Shown: positions 9,516 to 18,880 of the stretch, piece after piece
Position numbering within the stretch: the first letter of the stretch is position 1
Layout: each line of letters opens with the position of its first letter
From: Cymbomonas tetramitiformis
Taxonomy: Eukaryota; Chlorophyta; Pyramimonadophyceae; Pyramimonadales; Pyramimonadaceae
Direction: 5' to 3'
Length of the DNA stretch: 64,000 bases
Assembly (NCBI GenBank): GCA_001247695.2
Contig: LGRX02028683.1
Coordinates: 1 to 64,000 of the forward strand
The notes under the pieces: model-generated
The model's database searches: none
Told to the model about the DNA's origin: nothing
What the model saw: only the letters and a program-made list of their open reading frames with translations
Made by a program: the position numbers and the translations under genes

Positions 9516-10355
9516 TCACGTGTGTGCCTTGACTTTTAGCAGTGAGACAGTGTGTCCTGCTGCTACTAATGCCTCAATGTTGACCAGTATGGCATACAGG
9601 AGGTCCCTTTGCTGGTGGTGTTCCATGTTGTGGGGTTTCGTTCTCATGCTCTCCAGTTGTCTAATGGAGTTGGCACTGTCCGTGCAAATGGTGAGTCCGT
9701 TGCCACTTGGTGGTGGCGGGAGCGTCACCGCTTTTTGTATGGCGAGAAGTTCGGCTCTGTTCACCTCTTGGTCTTCGCCTTCCCATCGAATCATGTGGGC
9801 CTCCCCTTCCCCGGACCTGGGGTCCCATACCGCGGCTCCTGAGGCCCATTCTTTGCCTCCTTCTTCTGTTTCTATCTCTCTTTTGCACCCGTCCGTGTAA
9901 AGGTACGAGGTTGCCTTGTGTGCCCTTTGAGGGGAGGGGTACGTCAATTGGGTTGGTGTGTCCCTCGGGGCTCGGTTCCTGGGGTCCTCGGTTTGGTCTC
10001 TTGTCAATTCCCATCTCCTTCCTTGGGCTCCCGGTTCGTGTTCGGGCCAGAAGTCAGTGGGGTATCTGACAACTTTTGACCTCGCTACTTTGTCCCATAT
10101 CGTTTGGGCGTCATTCTGTCTTGTAAGCCTGGTGTGTAAAGTGTTCGCTTCCACCACCTGTTGTACGGTGGGGGGGGTGTATGTTCCATTTGCCTCCTCT
10201 GCTTCCGGGGAGGAGTTCCCATTTGGCTGGTCCTTCTTCCACGTGGAGGTGGCTGTCCTCCCACCAAGTTTCCACTTCCGCTTGTACGTTGCAGCACTGG
10301 GGGCAGAGGTCGTTCCGCAAGTGTGGCCCTGTGCTGCACATTCTTCCCATTGCAT
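9516..10355 (-). pseudogene. LINE 1 RNase H segment, frameshifted and stopped
   Basis: This frame carries most of a type I RNase H: LYTDGCKR (first Asp), VNRAELLAIQ (Glu), ICTDSANSIRQ (second Asp) and VKAHT, after which TGA replaces the Gly codon found in LINE 2 and LINE 3 at KSHTG and KAHVG (GGA to TGA, one base). Its upstream part overlaps the large preceding frame. The coding phase probably switches around the run of eight G/C at 10170-10177, since homology to LINE 3 passes from one frame to the other there. RNase H would remove template RNA during reverse transcription. This copy should be inactive unless the stop is suppressed. Confidence 0.8.
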
Positions 10356-13300
10356 TAGTCATGTCCTTTGTCTTAATTTCCGGGAGTTCGTATCGCTGCC
10401 ATGGTCTTGTGTCCACCACACAGTCTACACTGGGGGTGCGTCCTTCTTGGTTTGGTTCATTCGCATCGTGTAGGTTTGCCTCCCTCATCGGCTGTTTGAC
10501 AGCTGAGGTGGTGCGGATCTTGCTTTGCGGGCAGGTTGTGAGTGCCCTCCTTATACAGTCTGCGGCAGTGTCTGGGTCCCCGCAGTGTGCTTGCCATCCT
10601 TCTTTGTTGGCCACTATCAGCACCCGGAGGTTCCAGTTGCATTGTTTCGCTTGTTGGTGGGTGGCACCCATCCAGTGGTCAGGGGGTAGAAACGTGAACT
10701 TGCCTTGTGGTATTTCTAATAGTTCGTGTATTAGGTGCCCTGCATGTGCATTGTATAGCTTTCTGTACGGGGTTTTCTCATATGTCGGGTACACCCCGAC
10801 CCCGAACACCGGTTTTTGTGTGGTGGTGGCCGCTATGGCAAAGTCCAGTGCCTTTTTGAGGCCCTGTGGCGTGTATTCTGGGTTGAACTGGTAGGCTCCC
10901 AGTTTCATCCAGTTTGTAGTCCAGGCCGAGCCTCTGGCCCCGAACACCTTGTCTCTGTCATACTTGGCGTAGTACGTTGTGGTGTTGTGGTGGACATTGA
11001 GGGGTGAGGCGAATAGTTCGGTGGTAATTCCGAATGCCTGTTGTAGTGCCCTTTGCATCTGGGCAGGGAATGTCCAATGGTTTTGCAAGTTCTTTTTTCG
11101 TTCCTCCTTTTCTTCTTTGCTTGAGTACCTAATGAGGAGGTGCCCTATTTCCTCCTCGAACGTGGAGACCTGTATTTTATGGTCCTCCCACATTTCAGTG
11201 CGTAGTGTGCGCTGGTGTGGGGTTTGGTGGTCCGTGGTACCCACTGCCTGGGTGTACCTTTCGTGTAGTCTGAGAAGCTTTTCTTTCGTGAGGGTGCCTA
11301 TGTATTTCCCATTCCTGTGGTAGCTGTGGGCGAGTTCCCCCTCCAGCCGTATCTGGCAGTGGTGCCCTCTGTTGTCCACAATGTCTTGTTCTGGGTTGGT
11401 TTCTGTCGGGTCCAGTGTTAGGTTCTCCGCATGTAGTGTGGGCCAGGCCTGCCCCAGGTGCGGCCTCCCGGCCAGTATTTCTTTGAGGCCTGTGGGGTGG
11501 GTCACCTGGGAGCCCCTTGCTCGCAGTCTTCTATTCAGGGTTAGGAAGGTGGTCGCGCTTTGGCCCCTCCGTTTGGCTAGTTTTAGGTAGTCGGTTATGG
11601 TTTCCCTTGTACTCCACGAGTAGGAGTCATCCCCCTCTGAGTGTCTCCACTGGGTTCTGTACTGCGTCACCAGGGAGTGTGGGTCTGTTGGGTCAACGAG
11701 TAGTGTCCTCATTGCCACAATCTCTTTCGGCTTGTCTATCGTTCGGCCTTTCTCGAAGCCTGTCCCAAGGTTTTCGGCCATGGGGTCTATTTCATCTATC
11801 CATTTAGTTTGTGAGCGTGTGTGGAGGGGCTGAGGTTCTTCCTCTTCCTCCCCCGGTACTGGGCCGGTAGTCTCCGTTTCGTCAATCCTTGTAAGCGGGT
11901 GCAGGGAGAGTTGCCTGTGAATCTCTTCCCTGGGGACCAGCCTCGCCTCCCATTCCGTCATTTTGGCCCTCAGCTGCTCCGAGTTGAGGCGTGGGAGGTT
12001 AGTTCGTATTGCGTGGGAGTCCAGCGGCCCCTCCCTGGGCATGCTCCTGTATTGTTGCTTCAGTCGTCTGTTTGTGAGACTGTCGTAGAAGTCCCCCGGC
12101 TTCGCTATGTCCCTCGGTCGGGCTTCACATAGGTATGGGTATAGGTGTGCCAGGCCTTTTGCTATGGCACTGCGGTCTGTGTTGAGGGTTGCATCTGTGC
12201 ATTGTTCCCTGACGTTCACCTGGCTAATCGCATGTTGGCCATCTCGGGTAGTAAGGAGCGCTAGGTCCGGGAAGTGTGTAAAAAGTTTGAGGCACGTTGT
12301 GAAATTTATCGCAGTTGGCGTGTCCTTGGGTATTGTGAGCCTGGCGGTTTGGTCTGTGCACATTGCCTGCCAGTCTGGAGGCGTCGGTATGTCCCCATCA
12401 ATTATTTTGCCTGCTTTCGTTTTTCTTGTTGTTCCCTCCATTTCTTTGTCGGACTTCTTTCTGGTCGCCCCTTTTAGCTGTTCCATTATCTTTGGTATTG
12501 GGGTTTGGAGTTGTCTGAGCATCCCCTCCGTCCCCTGGGGCGTAATGTTGTATCTGAGTAGGGCATTGAGTTTCCTTAGTGTGTTGTGTTTCGTTTGGTG
12601 CCCCCCCCAGAGTTTGTCGAGGTCTGTACAGTTCCTGCGTGTGGTGCTGTGGTATTCTACCAGTCCTCTGGTGGACCTGCTGACGTGGGACATTCTGAGT
12701 CTCGACTTTAGGTTTATTTGCCTCCACGCCGGGCCTCGTACCGTTCCCTTGTCCTCTTCGCTGTGCATGGCCTCCAGTAGTCCGCTCCAAATCGACTGGG
12801 CGTAGACTGCTTGGAGTGGCACCATTCCCAAGCCGAACTTTTCCTTTTCCTGTGTGGTGAAAATGTTTGGCGTTCCGTTGCGGGGCAGGCCCTGTATGTT
12901 CTTTGTGGCCCCCCCTATTATTTTGTTGAAGTCGTCTATTTCGCCCGCTGTGTATAGCCCTAGGTGCAATCCATATCTGAATTTCCCCAGTATTGCGGAG
13001 TGAAGGGAGTATTCCTTTTGGTCCGGTGTTAGAGGGGAGCGTAGTAGAGCTTGTATTCTGTGGTTCATCTCTTCCTTAGCGGCCTCTTTCTCTTTGTCCC
13101 ACCTGCCTGTGAATGCAAGTAGTACTCCCAGGTATTTGTACGTGTCGTCTGGCTTGAGTACCTTGAAGTGGCTTAGCTTACCGTCCAGTCCCAGCATTTT
13201 GAGGTCTTTATGGAGTTGTTCGGGTATGGAGACCCCATTTTTTATGCCGGTTATGGCTGACTTGGTGAGGTTAATTTTGAGTTCACTCCACTGTGAGAAT

Positions 13301-16300
13301 GCCTGTAGTTTGTGTAGCTGAGCTCTCATGTGGCAAATCGTAGGGCATAGTATGAGTAGGTCGTCAACGAACGCCCCTGCTGTCGTCCTGAGGGGGCCCA
13401 GCCTTTCTTGTTCTGCTGCATACTTGTGTTGGTACCCATGCTCTCCCACCTCTAGCCATCTTAACAACGGTTCCTGGTATATTATGAAAAGGAGGGGGCT
13501 CATGCTGTCTCCCTGGAGGAGTCCTCTGTGCACCTGTACAGTTTCGTGTGAGGTTTCCCCTCCTACTCTGGTGTTCATGGACATTGTGTCATGGCTTTGT
13601 GTACCTAGGACATCCCGCACCACCTGTGTGAGTTCGTCGGGTATTCCAAGGTACTGCATCGTATGGAGTAGTTTGTTGTGGTCCACCGAGCCGTACGCGT
13701 TTTCGAAGTCTACATACAGGCCATGTAGTTCTCGTCCTGAGACGTTTGCATCCTCAATCGCATTGGTTACTCTGGTGAGTTGTCGAAGCGTGTTCCTTTT
13801 TTCCCTTGAGCCTTCCTGCGCCTGGGCTAGTATTCCTTGCGTTTCGCAGAACGTGGAGAGCATGTTTGCTATCTGTGAGGTGTACAGTTTGAATACCCCT
13901 TCGAGCAGGGCTATGGGTCGGTAGTTTTGCTGTAAGGTGACATCCCCTTTCTTGTGGTGGAAGCAGAATGTCCCTTTTTTCCAGGTGAGAGGGACATGTT
14001 TGCTGTTCCACATTTCCAGCATGAGTGCGTGTAGTGCATCATGGAAGTCCTCTGGCATGTACTTAAGAATTTCGTTCGGGGTCCTGGTGGGGCCCGGTGC
14101 TTTGTTGTTGTTTAGGGTGTGTACCGCTTTGCTGTAGCCCTGTCGACTTATTGTGAGGTCCAGCCCACTGGGGTCTGGTCTTGGCGTCTTTATGAGGCGC
14201 TCCCTGTGAGCTGGGTCTTCCCATGGCGGAGGTTTCGAGTCGGGTGGACTTCGGTGCTCCATCCTGTATGGTGCCGAGTGAGCCATGTGGTCTGCTAGTG
14301 CGTTAGCGATGTTCCCGTGGCCTACAGCCAGGTTGCCCTCTCTGTCCTGTAGGGCCTGTATGTTCGCCGTGGGGGCATGGCCTGTTTCTTGCGCCTTGGT
14401 ATATATCCTTTTGTGGTATCTTTTTTGGTTGTTCCAGTATTCCTTTACGGTTTTGTCATTGTGTCTTTGCTTGGCTTGTTTCCAGTGCTGTTTTACTACT
14501 TTGTGCGCTGCCGACCTTTCTTTTTTGGCCTCCTCAGTAAGCCACGACACCCATTCTTTTGCATCTGCATTGTCCCTGTCCGTTGGGCCTTTCATTTCTC
14601 CCTCTTTCAGGCTTCGGAGGGTTGAGTGTTCCGTGTGCGGGTTTCGTAGGTGTCGTTTGGTTTGCTTGTGCCTCCGCATCTTGAGTATTGCGGCGTCCCT
14701 TTCCTTTCTGTCCTTTTTGCTCATTAGCAGGTCTTTTCCCACTCGGCTGGAGGTGCCTCCAACTGTAGTAGTTGGCAGTTCGTCGTCCTGTAGCGCACAT
14801 TTGTTCGCCTCGGTGAGTATGTTTAGTACTGTTTCCCCTGCTCTGTCTATGGTGGCGTGCGCTACTTGCCTGTTGTCCTCTTCCCTGCATTGTGTGGCTA
14901 TCTCTGTTATGCGTTTCAGTTCAGCGGTTCTGGCATAGTCGTGTGTCCTGAGGAGGACGCTTTGGAGTGTTTCCCTGTGTGTTTTGTTCAGGGGCGTGTC
15001 CAGCTTTACGTGCCCTGGTTGGGGGTCGCGGTCCACATATGGTTCGTGGGTGTCTATGCTGTCCAACTGGAGGGTTGCTAGGCTCACCATCTCGTGGTCA
15101 CTCGTGTGGTGCCGGGTGAGGTGTGTGGTGTCCCCCATCTCGTATTGCGCCTGCTTGTTCCTCGGTGCAAGCCATCTGTCAATGTTCCTATGTTTCGCCC
15201 AGTTCAGTGTGGTATCGACTGGCGGGCCTACATTGTGGAGGTCTAGCTCCTCCGCAAGTTTCGTCCATTGCTTGTCGGTTTTTGTCATCCCTTTACCGGT
15301 GCTGGTGTTGCTCGCATTGAGGTCTCCTCCTATGACTACATGCTCGTTCGCCTTCCCCGCGGTTTTCCTGAGTAGGTTGGTTGTGTACTTGAGTATTTTG
15401 TCCCTGGTTTTCCACTCCTCTGCTCCTGGCGGGTTGTAAATGCCTAGCACGTGGTACATCACCTTTCCGGGTAGGTGCAGTACAACATGTAGGAGGTACC
15501 CCTCGAGGTGTCTCGCAGGGACGACATGGTGGTTGTGTGCGTGGCTGTAGGGGTTGCCGAGGAGTATTGCCACTCCTCCTTTAGTTGCCTGTTCAGCCGT
15601 GCCTTCTGCTTTTTGCACCTCAGTTTTGGTGCCTATTGCAGTGTATTGCATGTCTCTAAATCTTCTCATCACACTGTCGTGTGCGTGTTTCACTTCCGTG
15701 AGTACAATTACTTGTAGACTCTGTTGGTTTTGGCTTCTTTTGTTAATGACTTCGGCAAGGTCAAGGCAGGCATCACTTTGTCCCGCCACATTCCATGTGA
15801 GCATGTGTAGGCGGTCCTTTCCTATGTCCGTCTTTATTGGTTCTGTGAGAGGGGTTTGGTATTCTCGGAAGTCCTGGCTCGCCTCTGGTGCTTCCAGTCG
15901 TGTGTCCACGAATCTTTCCCATTGTGTTGTTGGTTCGTCCTGTGCTTGCTCCCATTCTTCGTTTAGGTGGGTTTCCTGTGCTTGCTGTTCCTCAGGTGTC
16001 TGCCCGTCATTACCTGGGGGTGTTGTGGGGGCTAATCTATGGAGCCATTCCCATAAGCCTGGTTGTTTCGTAGTAATTTTGCGTCCCCTCTCCTGGGTTT
16101 GCGGTGCCTGTCTCCCGGCCTCTGGGTTTGTGTTCAGGCCATCCGCAGGCCTCCGGGTCTCTGCCGCTCGCTGGCTTTCCACCTGCGTCCGGCTTTGCCC
16201 CTTGGCAGTGGCCATCATTTCTTTTACTGGCAGCTGTATGGACTTTCTGTAGGCGGTAATCGCCGTTCTGTCGGTGGCCCCCCATTTGCTGACTGCCTCG

Positions 16301-16377
16301 TTGAAGTGGGTGGGCCAGTGTCCCCTGGGCATGTTTTTTGGTAGTGCATCCAAGCTTCGGTGGCCATCAGTACCCAT
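10111..16377 (-). CDS. LINE 1 polyprotein: APE, RT, chromodomain-like, PCIF1-like methyltransferase
   Basis: A 2088-codon frame with ATG at 16377. An APE-type endonuclease begins near residue 190 (MLTWNVAGQ, VLTEVKH, GGDLNAS, HHTSDHEM). RT covers about residues 700-1050, with APGPTRTPNE, LYVDFENAYGSVDH, GLLQGDSMSPLLF and FVDD at about 1003-1006. A chromodomain-like segment (QYRTQW...WSTRETI) follows, then a PCIF1-like domain at about residues 1735-1940 with ELFASPLN, FGARGSAW and NPEY at 1832-1835. The protein would nick target DNA, copy the element and, by inference, methylate or bind adenine in RNA. The last 60 or so codons are out of phase with the RNase H frame. The start overlaps the protease frame by 154 bp, either a true two-ORF arrangement or a frameshift, because LINE 2 has both in one frame. 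Confidence 0.85.
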   Translation of the reverse strand: MGTDGHRSLDALPKNMPRGHWPTHFNEAVSKWGATDRTAITAYRKSIQLPVKEMMATAKGQSRTQVESQRAAETRRPADGLNTNPEAGRQAPQTQERGRKITTKQPGLWEWLHRLAPTTPPGNDGQTPEEQQAQETHLNEEWEQAQDEPTTQWERFVDTRLEAPEASQDFREYQTPLTEPIKTDIGKDRLHMLTWNVAGQSDACLDLAEVINKRSQNQQSLQVIVLTEVKHAHDSVMRRFRDMQYTAIGTKTEVQKAEGTAEQATKGGVAILLGNPYSHAHNHHVVPARHLEGYLLHVVLHLPGKVMYHVLGIYNPPGAEEWKTRDKILKYTTNLLRKTAGKANEHVVIGGDLNASNTSTGKGMTKTDKQWTKLAEELDLHNVGPPVDTTLNWAKHRNIDRWLAPRNKQAQYEMGDTTHLTRHHTSDHEMVSLATLQLDSIDTHEPYVDRDPQPGHVKLDTPLNKTHRETLQSVLLRTHDYARTAELKRITEIATQCREEDNRQVAHATIDRAGETVLNILTEANKCALQDDELPTTTVGGTSSRVGKDLLMSKKDRKERDAAILKMRRHKQTKRHLRNPHTEHSTLRSLKEGEMKGPTDRDNADAKEWVSWLTEEAKKERSAAHKVVKQHWKQAKQRHNDKTVKEYWNNQKRYHKRIYTKAQETGHAPTANIQALQDREGNLAVGHGNIANALADHMAHSAPYRMEHRSPPDSKPPPWEDPAHRERLIKTPRPDPSGLDLTISRQGYSKAVHTLNNNKAPGPTRTPNEILKYMPEDFHDALHALMLEMWNSKHVPLTWKKGTFCFHHKKGDVTLQQNYRPIALLEGVFKLYTSQIANMLSTFCETQGILAQAQEGSREKRNTLRQLTRVTNAIEDANVSGRELHGLYVDFENAYGSVDHNKLLHTMQYLGIPDELTQVVRDVLGTQSHDTMSMNTRVGGETSHETVQVHRGLLQGDSMSPLLFIIYQEPLLRWLEVGEHGYQHKYAAEQERLGPLRTTAGAFVDDLLILCPTICHMRAQLHKLQAFSQWSELKINLTKSAITGIKNGVSIPEQLHKDLKMLGLDGKLSHFKVLKPDDTYKYLGVLLAFTGRWDKEKEAAKEEMNHRIQALLRSPLTPDQKEYSLHSAILGKFRYGLHLGLYTAGEIDDFNKIIGGATKNIQGLPRNGTPNIFTTQEKEKFGLGMVPLQAVYAQSIWSGLLEAMHSEEDKGTVRGPAWRQINLKSRLRMSHVSRSTRGLVEYHSTTRRNCTDLDKLWGGHQTKHNTLRKLNALLRYNITPQGTEGMLRQLQTPIPKIMEQLKGATRKKSDKEMEGTTRKTKAGKIIDGDIPTPPDWQAMCTDQTARLTIPKDTPTAINFTTCLKLFTHFPDLALLTTRDGQHAISQVNVREQCTDATLNTDRSAIAKGLAHLYPYLCEARPRDIAKPGDFYDSLTNRRLKQQYRSMPREGPLDSHAIRTNLPRLNSEQLRAKMTEWEARLVPREEIHRQLSLHPLTRIDETETTGPVPGEEEEEPQPLHTRSQTKWIDEIDPMAENLGTGFEKGRTIDKPKEIVAMRTLLVDPTDPHSLVTQYRTQWRHSEGDDSYSWSTRETITDYLKLAKRRGQSATTFLTLNRRLRARGSQVTHPTGLKEILAGRPHLGQAWPTLHAENLTLDPTETNPEQDIVDNRGHHCQIRLEGELAHSYHRNGKYIGTLTKEKLLRLHERYTQAVGTTDHQTPHQRTLRTEMWEDHKIQVSTFEEEIGHLLIRYSSKEEKEERKKNLQNHWTFPAQMQRALQQAFGITTELFASPLNVHHNTTTYYAKYDRDKVFGARGSAWTTNWMKLGAYQFNPEYTPQGLKKALDFAIAATTTQKPVFGVGVYPTYEKTPYRKLYNAHAGHLIHELLEIPQGKFTFLPPDHWMGATHQQAKQCNWNLRVLIVANKEGWQAHCGDPDTAADCIRRALTTCPQSKIRTTSAVKQPMREANLHDANEPNQEGRTPSVDCVVDTRPWQRYELPEIKTKDMTNAMGRMCSTGPHLRNDLCPQCCNVQAEVETWWEDSHLHVEEGPAKWELLPGSRGGKWNIHPPHRTTGGGSEHFTHQAYKTE

Positions 16378-18863
16378 ACTCCGCAGCTGTATTGGTCCTG
16401 CGCGCTTTGGTTGCCTACATTCATCAGTTCCACTGTTACTTGTTTGTTGAGTGTCTTGGCCAGGTGTTCTGTCCAGTTGGTTAATTCCGCTGTTAGCCTT
16501 TTGGTGTTGCGTGAAGTTGCATTGGTTCTCCCATTCGAGGAGTCATATATCCAGAACTTCAGTTTGTCATTTCCTTTGTCTGGTCCGGCCAACACTGCCC
16601 TCCAGTGTTTGCCATCGCAAACCGGTATGCAGAAGCTCCGGGAGTTCCCGAGTAGCTGCAATGCCTTCGTTGTGTGCGGCTCTCTGTTATTACCCGGTTT
16701 CAGTGTTTCTCTCATTGTGGCTATTACTAGGGGGGGCAATGGGTCATCTTCATATAGTGAGTGGGCATGTTGCATTTGGAACATGTTTAGTCGGCCCTTC
16801 TTCTCAAATAGTCCCTTCGTGGTGGTGTTGTACGGGTACATTTCCGCGTGGTCGTGGCTCCCTCCACCCGTCATGTTTGTTTTCCAGCAACGGGTGTGCT
16901 GCCTCATCCTTTGTTCAATCTTCCGCATCAGTGGTCTGCCTCTTGTTGGGGTGCCTTCTTTTATCGCAGTTACTGCGTGTTCTGGTCTCCTTGTTCTAAC
17001 TAGTAAGGGTTTACCGTTACGGTAAATTATCCTGAGTAATTTGTAGCCATGGGGTGGTCGTGTCCACCGTGCCGCTGCATTCCTCGCTGTGGTCCGTTTT
17101 CTTCGCATTCTGCGGCTACGCGTTATGTTGTTGCTGTTTGTGTTGTTTGTTCCACACATGCGACCAGTCTTCCTACTTGTTGTTAGCGTAATTATCAGTA
17201 TAGCGAGTATTGGGGTTACGGCAAATGCAGCGTTCCATAGTGGCCTGGTAGCTTCGTGTCGTGCTCCCCTTGAGTAGCGTGGTTCTGCTTGCACTTGCGA
17301 GTTTATGTTAACAGCGTTACATTGCCTTAGACCGTCTGCCGTAGCGCCTCTAATATTCTGTTCAGGGTGGATTTTGTTTTCGGTACATTGTCCCAGCATT
17401 TTGTGAGAGTTCCTCATTATTATGGTGTGTTTCCCAGTATTTCCAATCTTAACGTAGAGTACCTTTGGGGGTTCGCTTGTGGTCAAAAGTCGGCAATTCG
17501 TCCTCATACTTTTCTTGTGTTGTCCCCGAATCTCCCTGGGTACCTCCCCAAGGTTTTCAATCGTCCCTGTCGGTGTTTTGTGCCATATGTCGCATTTTGT
17601 GCCGTTCTCTTTTAGGGTTCCTGTAGGGTTCACCGGGGCATCGTGGCTGCTTTGTTGTGGTTGGGTGGGGGGCAAAGTTGCTTTCTGTTGGTGGGGTAGT
17701 TTACCTTGGGCTGTTGCCGAACGGTCGGGTGTGTGCCTGTATCGGCCATTTGTTGGGTTTATGGTTACAGCGTTACATTGCCCCAAACCACATTTTGTAA
17801 CACCCCTAGCACTCTTTTCAGGGCGGGCCCCATATTTTGTGTGTACTGTCGTAGTTGTGTAAAAATTTTGGGGCGTTTGGGTGTGTTTTCCAAAAAAGTT
17901 TGTTTTTACGTAGAGCATTTTCAGGAATTCGCTTGTGGTCGAATGTCGGCAGTTCGCTCTCATTTTTTGTGTGTGGCAATTTCCTGTTCTTCCTAGCATA
18001 TTCCCAAAGTTTTTCGGCGTTCCTATCATTATACTGGCCTGTGTGGAGTCAATTGCACCTTTATTTGGTAGGGTTTCAGTAGGGTTGGTGCTTATATTGT
18101 GGCGGGGGCCCGTTGGTTTGCAGGGTGGGGGCTCATTTAACTTGTCTTCATGTGTTCGGCATAGTTTCTGGTCGGGGTGCTTGTTTCTACCCTGCCCCAC
18201 CCGTTTCGGTTGCATCCATTGTGCCTGTGTTACTGTCGAGTTAATGGTTACAGCGTTACACTGCCCTAAAGCCCCTGTTGTAACGCCCTTGACATCTTTT
18301 CCTTGGCGGGCCCCCCATGGTGTATGTCGTCCCGTTGGTGTGCCAAATTTTCGGGGGGTTTTGGAATGTTTTGCGAAATTTATTGTTTTTACGTAGAGCA
18401 ATTTTAGGAATTCGCTTGTGGTCGAAGGTTGGTGGTCGGTCCTGACATTTCGTACAGCGCTTTCCCTTACCCTGTTGAGCCATCCTACAAAGTTTTTCGT
18501 CATCCTTTCCCACCTACCGGGCTCTGTGTGGCCATTTGTGGCAGTCCCCCTTAGGGTTACGGTAGGGTTCATACCATTATTGCTGGGGTTGTCAGTTATG
18601 TGGTGTGAATAGTGGTTTAAGCTCGTGTTAATTTTGGTAGCTTCGTGGTAATAATTGGGGAAGTTATTGCCACTTATTTCTTGCGTTACATCGTTACACT
18701 TCCATTTTTTGGGACCCCAGCTGTTTCCCACTGTTCCGTTGTTGTTCTCCCATGTTTGTATGGCCCATCGGGTTACCGTGCCGGAAAATTGGGGCAATTG
18801 GTGCATTTCTCCGAAGTTTCGAATTTTAACGTAGAGCACCTGGAGCAATTCGCTAAATGTCAA
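16224..18863 (-). CDS. LINE 1 Ulp1-like cysteine protease with repetitive N-terminal region
   Basis: An open frame of 879 codons, from a TTG; no certain start. The C-terminal 200 residues form a C48/Ulp1-like protease fold with the catalytic order His (DGKHW), Asp (IYDSS), Gln and Cys (QDQYSCGVWV). Such proteases cleave ubiquitin-like modifiers or polyproteins; a cysteine protease is a known part of Dualen elements. The N-terminal 550 residues consist of four degenerate repeats containing (E)xLxxLYVK and, about 60 residues later, GxxQCNAVTIN, and come from the 440-480-bp DNA repeats at 17300-18880. They may be untranslated promoter monomers rather than protein. The next frame overlaps its end. 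Confidence 0.7.
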   Translation of the reverse strand: MTFSELLQVLYVKIRNFGEMHQLPQFSGTVTRWAIQTWENNNGTVGNSWGPKKWKCNDVTQEISGNNFPNYYHEATKINTSLNHYSHHITDNPSNNGMNPTVTLRGTATNGHTEPGRWERMTKNFVGWLNRVRESAVRNVRTDHQPSTTSEFLKLLYVKTINFAKHSKTPRKFGTPTGRHTPWGARQGKDVKGVTTGALGQCNAVTINSTVTQAQWMQPKRVGQGRNKHPDQKLCRTHEDKLNEPPPCKPTGPRHNISTNPTETLPNKGAIDSTQASIMIGTPKNFGNMLGRTGNCHTQKMRANCRHSTTSEFLKMLYVKTNFFGKHTQTPQNFYTTTTVHTKYGARPEKSARGVTKCGLGQCNAVTINPTNGRYRHTPDRSATAQGKLPHQQKATLPPTQPQQSSHDAPVNPTGTLKENGTKCDIWHKTPTGTIENLGEVPREIRGQHKKSMRTNCRLLTTSEPPKVLYVKIGNTGKHTIIMRNSHKMLGQCTENKIHPEQNIRGATADGLRQCNAVNINSQVQAEPRYSRGARHEATRPLWNAAFAVTPILAILIITLTTSRKTGRMCGTNNTNSNNITRSRRMRRKRTTARNAAARWTRPPHGYKLLRIIYRNGKPLLVRTRRPEHAVTAIKEGTPTRGRPLMRKIEQRMRQHTRCWKTNMTGGGSHDHAEMYPYNTTTKGLFEKKGRLNMFQMQHAHSLYEDDPLPPLVIATMRETLKPGNNREPHTTKALQLLGNSRSFCIPVCDGKHWRAVLAGPDKGNDKLKFWIYDSSNGRTNATSRNTKRLTAELTNWTEHLAKTLNKQVTVELMNVGNQSAQDQYSCGVWVLMATEAWMHYQKTCPGDTGPPTSTRQSANGGPPTERRLPPTESPYSCQ

Positions 18864-18880
18864 AAGTCGTCTGTGTGGTC
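17300..18880 (-). repeat. four degenerate 440-480-bp tandem repeats in LINE 1
   Basis: On the plus strand each unit carries ACGTAGAG followed by (A)ATTCGCTTGTGGTC; starts are near 17452, 17910, 18390 and 18829. Each also carries TTACAGCGTTACATTGCC or a close variant, near 17311, 17765, 18245 and 18685. Even spacing and a location upstream of the catalytic frames resemble the promoter monomers of some mammalian L1 elements, as analogy only. Confidence 0.8.

Noticed and set aside
8854..9900. 348-codon plus-strand Ser/Cys-rich frame
   Set aside because: Opposite-strand reading of the LINE 1 Glu/Gln-rich spacer and RNase H; no independent support.
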